NCBI GenBank assembly: GCA_937995275.1 | Contig: CALKKN010000120.1 | Coordinates: 1-8,128 of the forward strand | Source of the DNA: an uncultured Lysobacterales bacterium | GTDB lineage: Bacteria; Pseudomonadota; Gammaproteobacteria; Xanthomonadales; SZUA-36 | Direction: 5' to 3' | DNA: 8,128 nucleotides | Shown here: positions 5,727 through 8,128 of the stretch, one piece after another | Position numbering within the stretch: the stretch's first letter is position 1 | How the letters are laid out: each line of letters begins with the position of its first letter | The notes under the pieces: model-generated | Told to the model about the DNA's origin: nothing | What the model saw: the letters and a program-made list of their open reading frames with translations, nothing else | Databases searched by the model: none | Position numbers and translations under genes: made by a program

Positions 5727-8128
5727 ACCGGGGCCCTTATGCCGCCCTGATCGACTGGTTCGCGCGCAACGCCGTCGCCGCCAACCTGCTGATGGTGATC
5801 CTGCTGGCCGGCGGGCTTTTTACGGTGTTCACGATCAAGAAGGAGATAACGCCGCGCATCGACACGAACTACATCAATGTCAACGTGCCGTTCCTCGGCG
5901 CCACGCCGCTCGACGCCGAGGAAGGGGTCGTGATCAAGATCGAGGAGGCGATCCAGGACATCGAGGGGATCGAGGAAATCTACTCCGAGGCCCGCCGCGG
6001 TTCGGGGAACGTGCAAGTCGAGGTCAGCGCCGATTACGAACTGACCGACGTGATGGACCAGGTCAAGAACCGCGTGGATGCGATCTCGACTTTCCCTGAA
6101 AATACCGAGAAGCCCACCATCTCCCGCACCCAGTTCCAGCAGCAGGTGATTTTCGCCAGCGTTTATGGCGACGTCGACGAGAGGACGCTGAAGGAGTACG
6201 CCAAGCAGGTCCGCAACGAGATTGTCACGTTGCCGGGGGTGACGCGAGCCGAAATCCTCGGTTCGCGACCCTACGAGATCAGTATCGAGGTCAGCGAATT
6301 TACGCTGCAGGCCTACGACCTGACGCTGGCGGAGGTCGCGCAGGCCGTACGCCGCGGTTCGCTGGACCTGTCCGCGGGGGCGATCCGGTCGGAAGCCGGC
6401 GACATCCTCGTGCGCACCAAGGGCCAGGCTTATGTCGGCCGCGACTTCGAGGAGATCGTCGTGCGCACCAACCCGGACGGCACGCGGGTGTTGCTCAAGG
6501 ACATCGCCGTCATCCGCGACGAGTTCGTCGAGTCCGATAGTTTTTCGGAGTACAACGGCAAACCGGCGATCTCCATTCGGGTCCTGTCGGTGGGCAACCA
6601 GAGCGAACTGGACATCTCCAGGACCGTTAGCCGCTACATCGAGGAAAAGCAGGCCCTGCTGCCGGCCGAGGTCCAGGTTGCGAGCTGGGCGGACGTCAGT
6701 TACTACCTCAAGGGCCGCCTGGACCTGATGGTCAAGAACCTGGTCATGGGCGCCGCGCTCGTGTTCCTGATCCTGGCGCTGTTCCTGCGCCTGAAACTGG
6801 CCTTCTGGGTCATGGTCGGGCTGCCCATTGCCTTCATGGGCGCGTTTTTCCTGATGCCGCTGGCCGACGTCACGGTCAACATGCTCAGCCTGTTCGGTTT
6901 CATCCTGGTGCTCGGCATTGTGGTCGACGACGCCATCGTGATCGGCGAGAGCGCCTACACGAACATGCGCGCCAAGGGCCACTCCGTGGACAACATCATC
7001 GAGGGCGTGCTGAAGGTCCTGGTGCCGGCGACATTCGGTGTCTTGACGACCATCGCCGCCTTCCTGCCCATCCTGCTGGTGACCGGCATCTCCGGTCAGT
7101 TTTTCGCCGCGATCGGCTGGGTGGTGATCCTGTGCCTGACCTTTTCGCTGGTCGAGTCCAAGCTCATTCTGCCGGCCCATCTCGCGCACATGAAGGTCAA
7201 ACACTACGAGAGGGACACCCATAACCCGTTCATCCGTTTCCAGCGCTTTTTCAGCGAGGGCCTGCATCACTTCGTCGATAACGTCTACTCGCCTTTCCTG
7301 GACAAGGCGCTGAGGCGGCGCTATCTGACGCTGTCGGTGTTCGTTGCGCTGCTGATCCTGTCGATCGGCCTGCTGCTCGGCGGCATCCTGCGGTTCGTTT
7401 TCTTCCCCGACTTCACCGCCGATTTCCTGCAGGTCGAGCTCGAAATGAACGAGGGCACCCCGGCGCACGAAACCCACGACGCCCTGCGCCGCGTGCAGGC
7501 GGGCCTGTGGGAGGTGGACCGGCAGGTCAGCGAGGAACAGGGCGTCGAGTCAGGCGCGGTGGTCTCGAGCGTGTTGTCGTTCGCCCGTGACGACGTTTCG
7601 GGCCAGATCATCACGGAACTGGTCAAGGAGAACGACGACGTCATCACCGGGCCCGAAGTCCTGCGGCGCTGGCGTGAAGCGGTCGGGAACATCCCGGGGA
7701 CCAAGACGCTGGGGTTCGAGGGCGCCACCGGGCCGGGCGGCGGGCCGTCGATTTCGCTGCAGCTGATCGGCAGCAATATCGACCAGGTCGGCCGTGCCGC
7801 CAAGGACCTGGAGAGCCGCATCCGCGGGTACGAGGGCGTCTACGACGTGCGTAATTCCTACGAGGCCGGCACGCCGGAAATCAAGCTGAACATCAAGCCC
7901 GAGGCCGAGTCCCTCGGCCTGACATTGGCCGACCTCGCGCGGCAGGTGCGGGCCGGCTTCTACGGCGACGAGGTCCAGCGGATACAGCGCGGCCAGGACG
8001 AGGTCAAGGTGATGGTCCGCTTCCCGCGTGACGAGCGCGACTCGATGGGGTACCTGGACCACATGCGCATCCGCACGCCGGACGGCGGCCGCGTGCCGTT
8101 CCACGCCGTCGCCGAGGTCGAGCTGACG
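5723..8128 (+). CDS. RND-family efflux permease, inner-membrane pump subunit, 3' end cut by window edge
   Basis: RND permeases are proton-driven trimeric pumps that pass substrates from the periplasm or inner membrane into an adaptor/TolC conduit. The visible 802 codons start at GTG and stay open to the right edge; the family is usually about 1,020-1,060 residues, so roughly a quarter is missing. The N-terminus has the family signature LIDWFARNAVAANLLMVILL (TM1, about 18-38). A large periplasmic porter loop follows (about 39-335). TM2-TM6 lie at about 338-356, 362-381, 388-407, 432-453 and 459-481. TM4 carries GFILVLGIVVDDAIVIGES (392-410), with the paired proton-relay aspartates Asp402 and Asp403. 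TM7 is at about 534-556, then the second periplasmic loop, with FFPDFTADFLQVELEMNEGTP (560-580). The second half of the relay (a TM10 lysine in AcrB) is outside the window. The two aspartates and the adaptor partner favour a drug/amphiphile-type (HAE) pump over a SecDF or HpnN type, but the substrate is unknown. Confidence 0.95.
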   Translation, partial: MNRGPYAALIDWFARNAVAANLLMVILLAGGLFTVFTIKKEITPRIDTNYINVNVPFLGATPLDAEEGVVIKIEEAIQDIEGIEEIYSEARRGSGNVQVEVSADYELTDVMDQVKNRVDAISTFPENTEKPTISRTQFQQQVIFASVYGDVDERTLKEYAKQVRNEIVTLPGVTRAEILGSRPYEISIEVSEFTLQAYDLTLAEVAQAVRRGSLDLSAGAIRSEAGDILVRTKGQAYVGRDFEEIVVRTNPDGTRVLLKDIAVIRDEFVESDSFSEYNGKPAISIRVLSVGNQSELDISRTVSRYIEEKQALLPAEVQVASWADVSYYLKGRLDLMVKNLVMGAALVFLILALFLRLKLAFWVMVGLPIAFMGAFFLMPLADVTVNMLSLFGFILVLGIVVDDAIVIGESAYTNMRAKGHSVDNIIEGVLKVLVPATFGVLTTIAAFLPILLVTGISGQFFAAIGWVVILCLTFSLVESKLILPAHLAHMKVKHYERDTHNPFIRFQRFFSEGLHHFVDNVYSPFLDKALRRRYLTLSVFVALLILSIGLLLGGILRFVFFPDFTADFLQVELEMNEGTPAHETHDALRRVQAGLWEVDRQVSEEQGVESGAVVSSVLSFARDDVSGQIITELVKENDDVITGPEVLRRWREAVGNIPGTKTLGFEGATGPGGGPSISLQLIGSNIDQVGRAAKDLESRIRGYEGVYDVRNSYEAGTPEIKLNIKPEAESLGLTLADLARQVRAGFYGDEVQRIQRGQDEVKVMVRFPRDERDSMGYLDHMRIRTPDGGRVPFHAVAEVELT

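Noticed and set aside
5381..7477. 698-residue minus-strand open frame opposite the adaptor end and the pump
   Set aside because: It is in antisense register with the pump gene. Its composition is extremely rich in Asp, Gln, His and Arg, as expected for complements of membrane-protein codons.
7550..8104. 184-residue minus-strand open frame opposite the pump
   Set aside because: It has the same antisense register; its stop is the complement of a single TCA serine codon in the pump gene. No domain is recognisable.
1..8128. CRISPR arrays, insertion sequences, tRNA/rRNA genes, phage or defence genes
   Set aside because: No repeated spacers, transposase domains, terminal inverted repeats or RNA-gene signatures are visible. 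Five ordinary genes account for nearly all the sequence.

Overview
The window is GC-rich chromosomal DNA that most resembles a gammaproteobacterium. The evidence is the block map-glnD-dapD in the order known from Escherichia coli, with DapD and Map sequences close to the enterobacterial proteins over long stretches. The codon use is typical of a high-GC genome, and TTA, CTA and TCA codons are nearly absent. I cannot name the genus.

Left half, minus strand (1-4263): reading with transcription, map (type I methionine aminopeptidase), glnD (PII uridylyltransferase / uridylyl-removing enzyme) and dapD (tetrahydrodipicolinate N-succinyltransferase, cut by the window's left edge). The three are packed tightly: 2 nt between the map stop and the glnD start, and 6 nt between the glnD stop and the dapD start. 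They very probably form one operon. They join protein maturation, nitrogen sensing and lysine/peptidoglycan precursor synthesis, a housekeeping linkage rather than one pathway.

Middle (4264-4484): a 221-nt divergent intergenic region. It has a good extended -10 promoter candidate facing right and a weaker candidate facing left.

Right half, plus strand (4485-8128): a two-gene RND-type efflux operon. The first gene is a membrane-fusion (periplasmic adaptor) protein. The second is an inner-membrane RND permease whose GTG start overlaps the adaptor stop, and which runs off the right edge after 802 codons. No outer-membrane channel gene and no regulator lie inside the window.

All strong coding signal is explained by these five genes. 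The very long open frames on the opposite strands are codon-phase shadows. I did not find convincing evidence of a new biological system. The most notable points are the efflux operon at the place where rpsB-tsf lies in E. coli, and the in-phase, near-contiguous arrangement of glnD and dapD.
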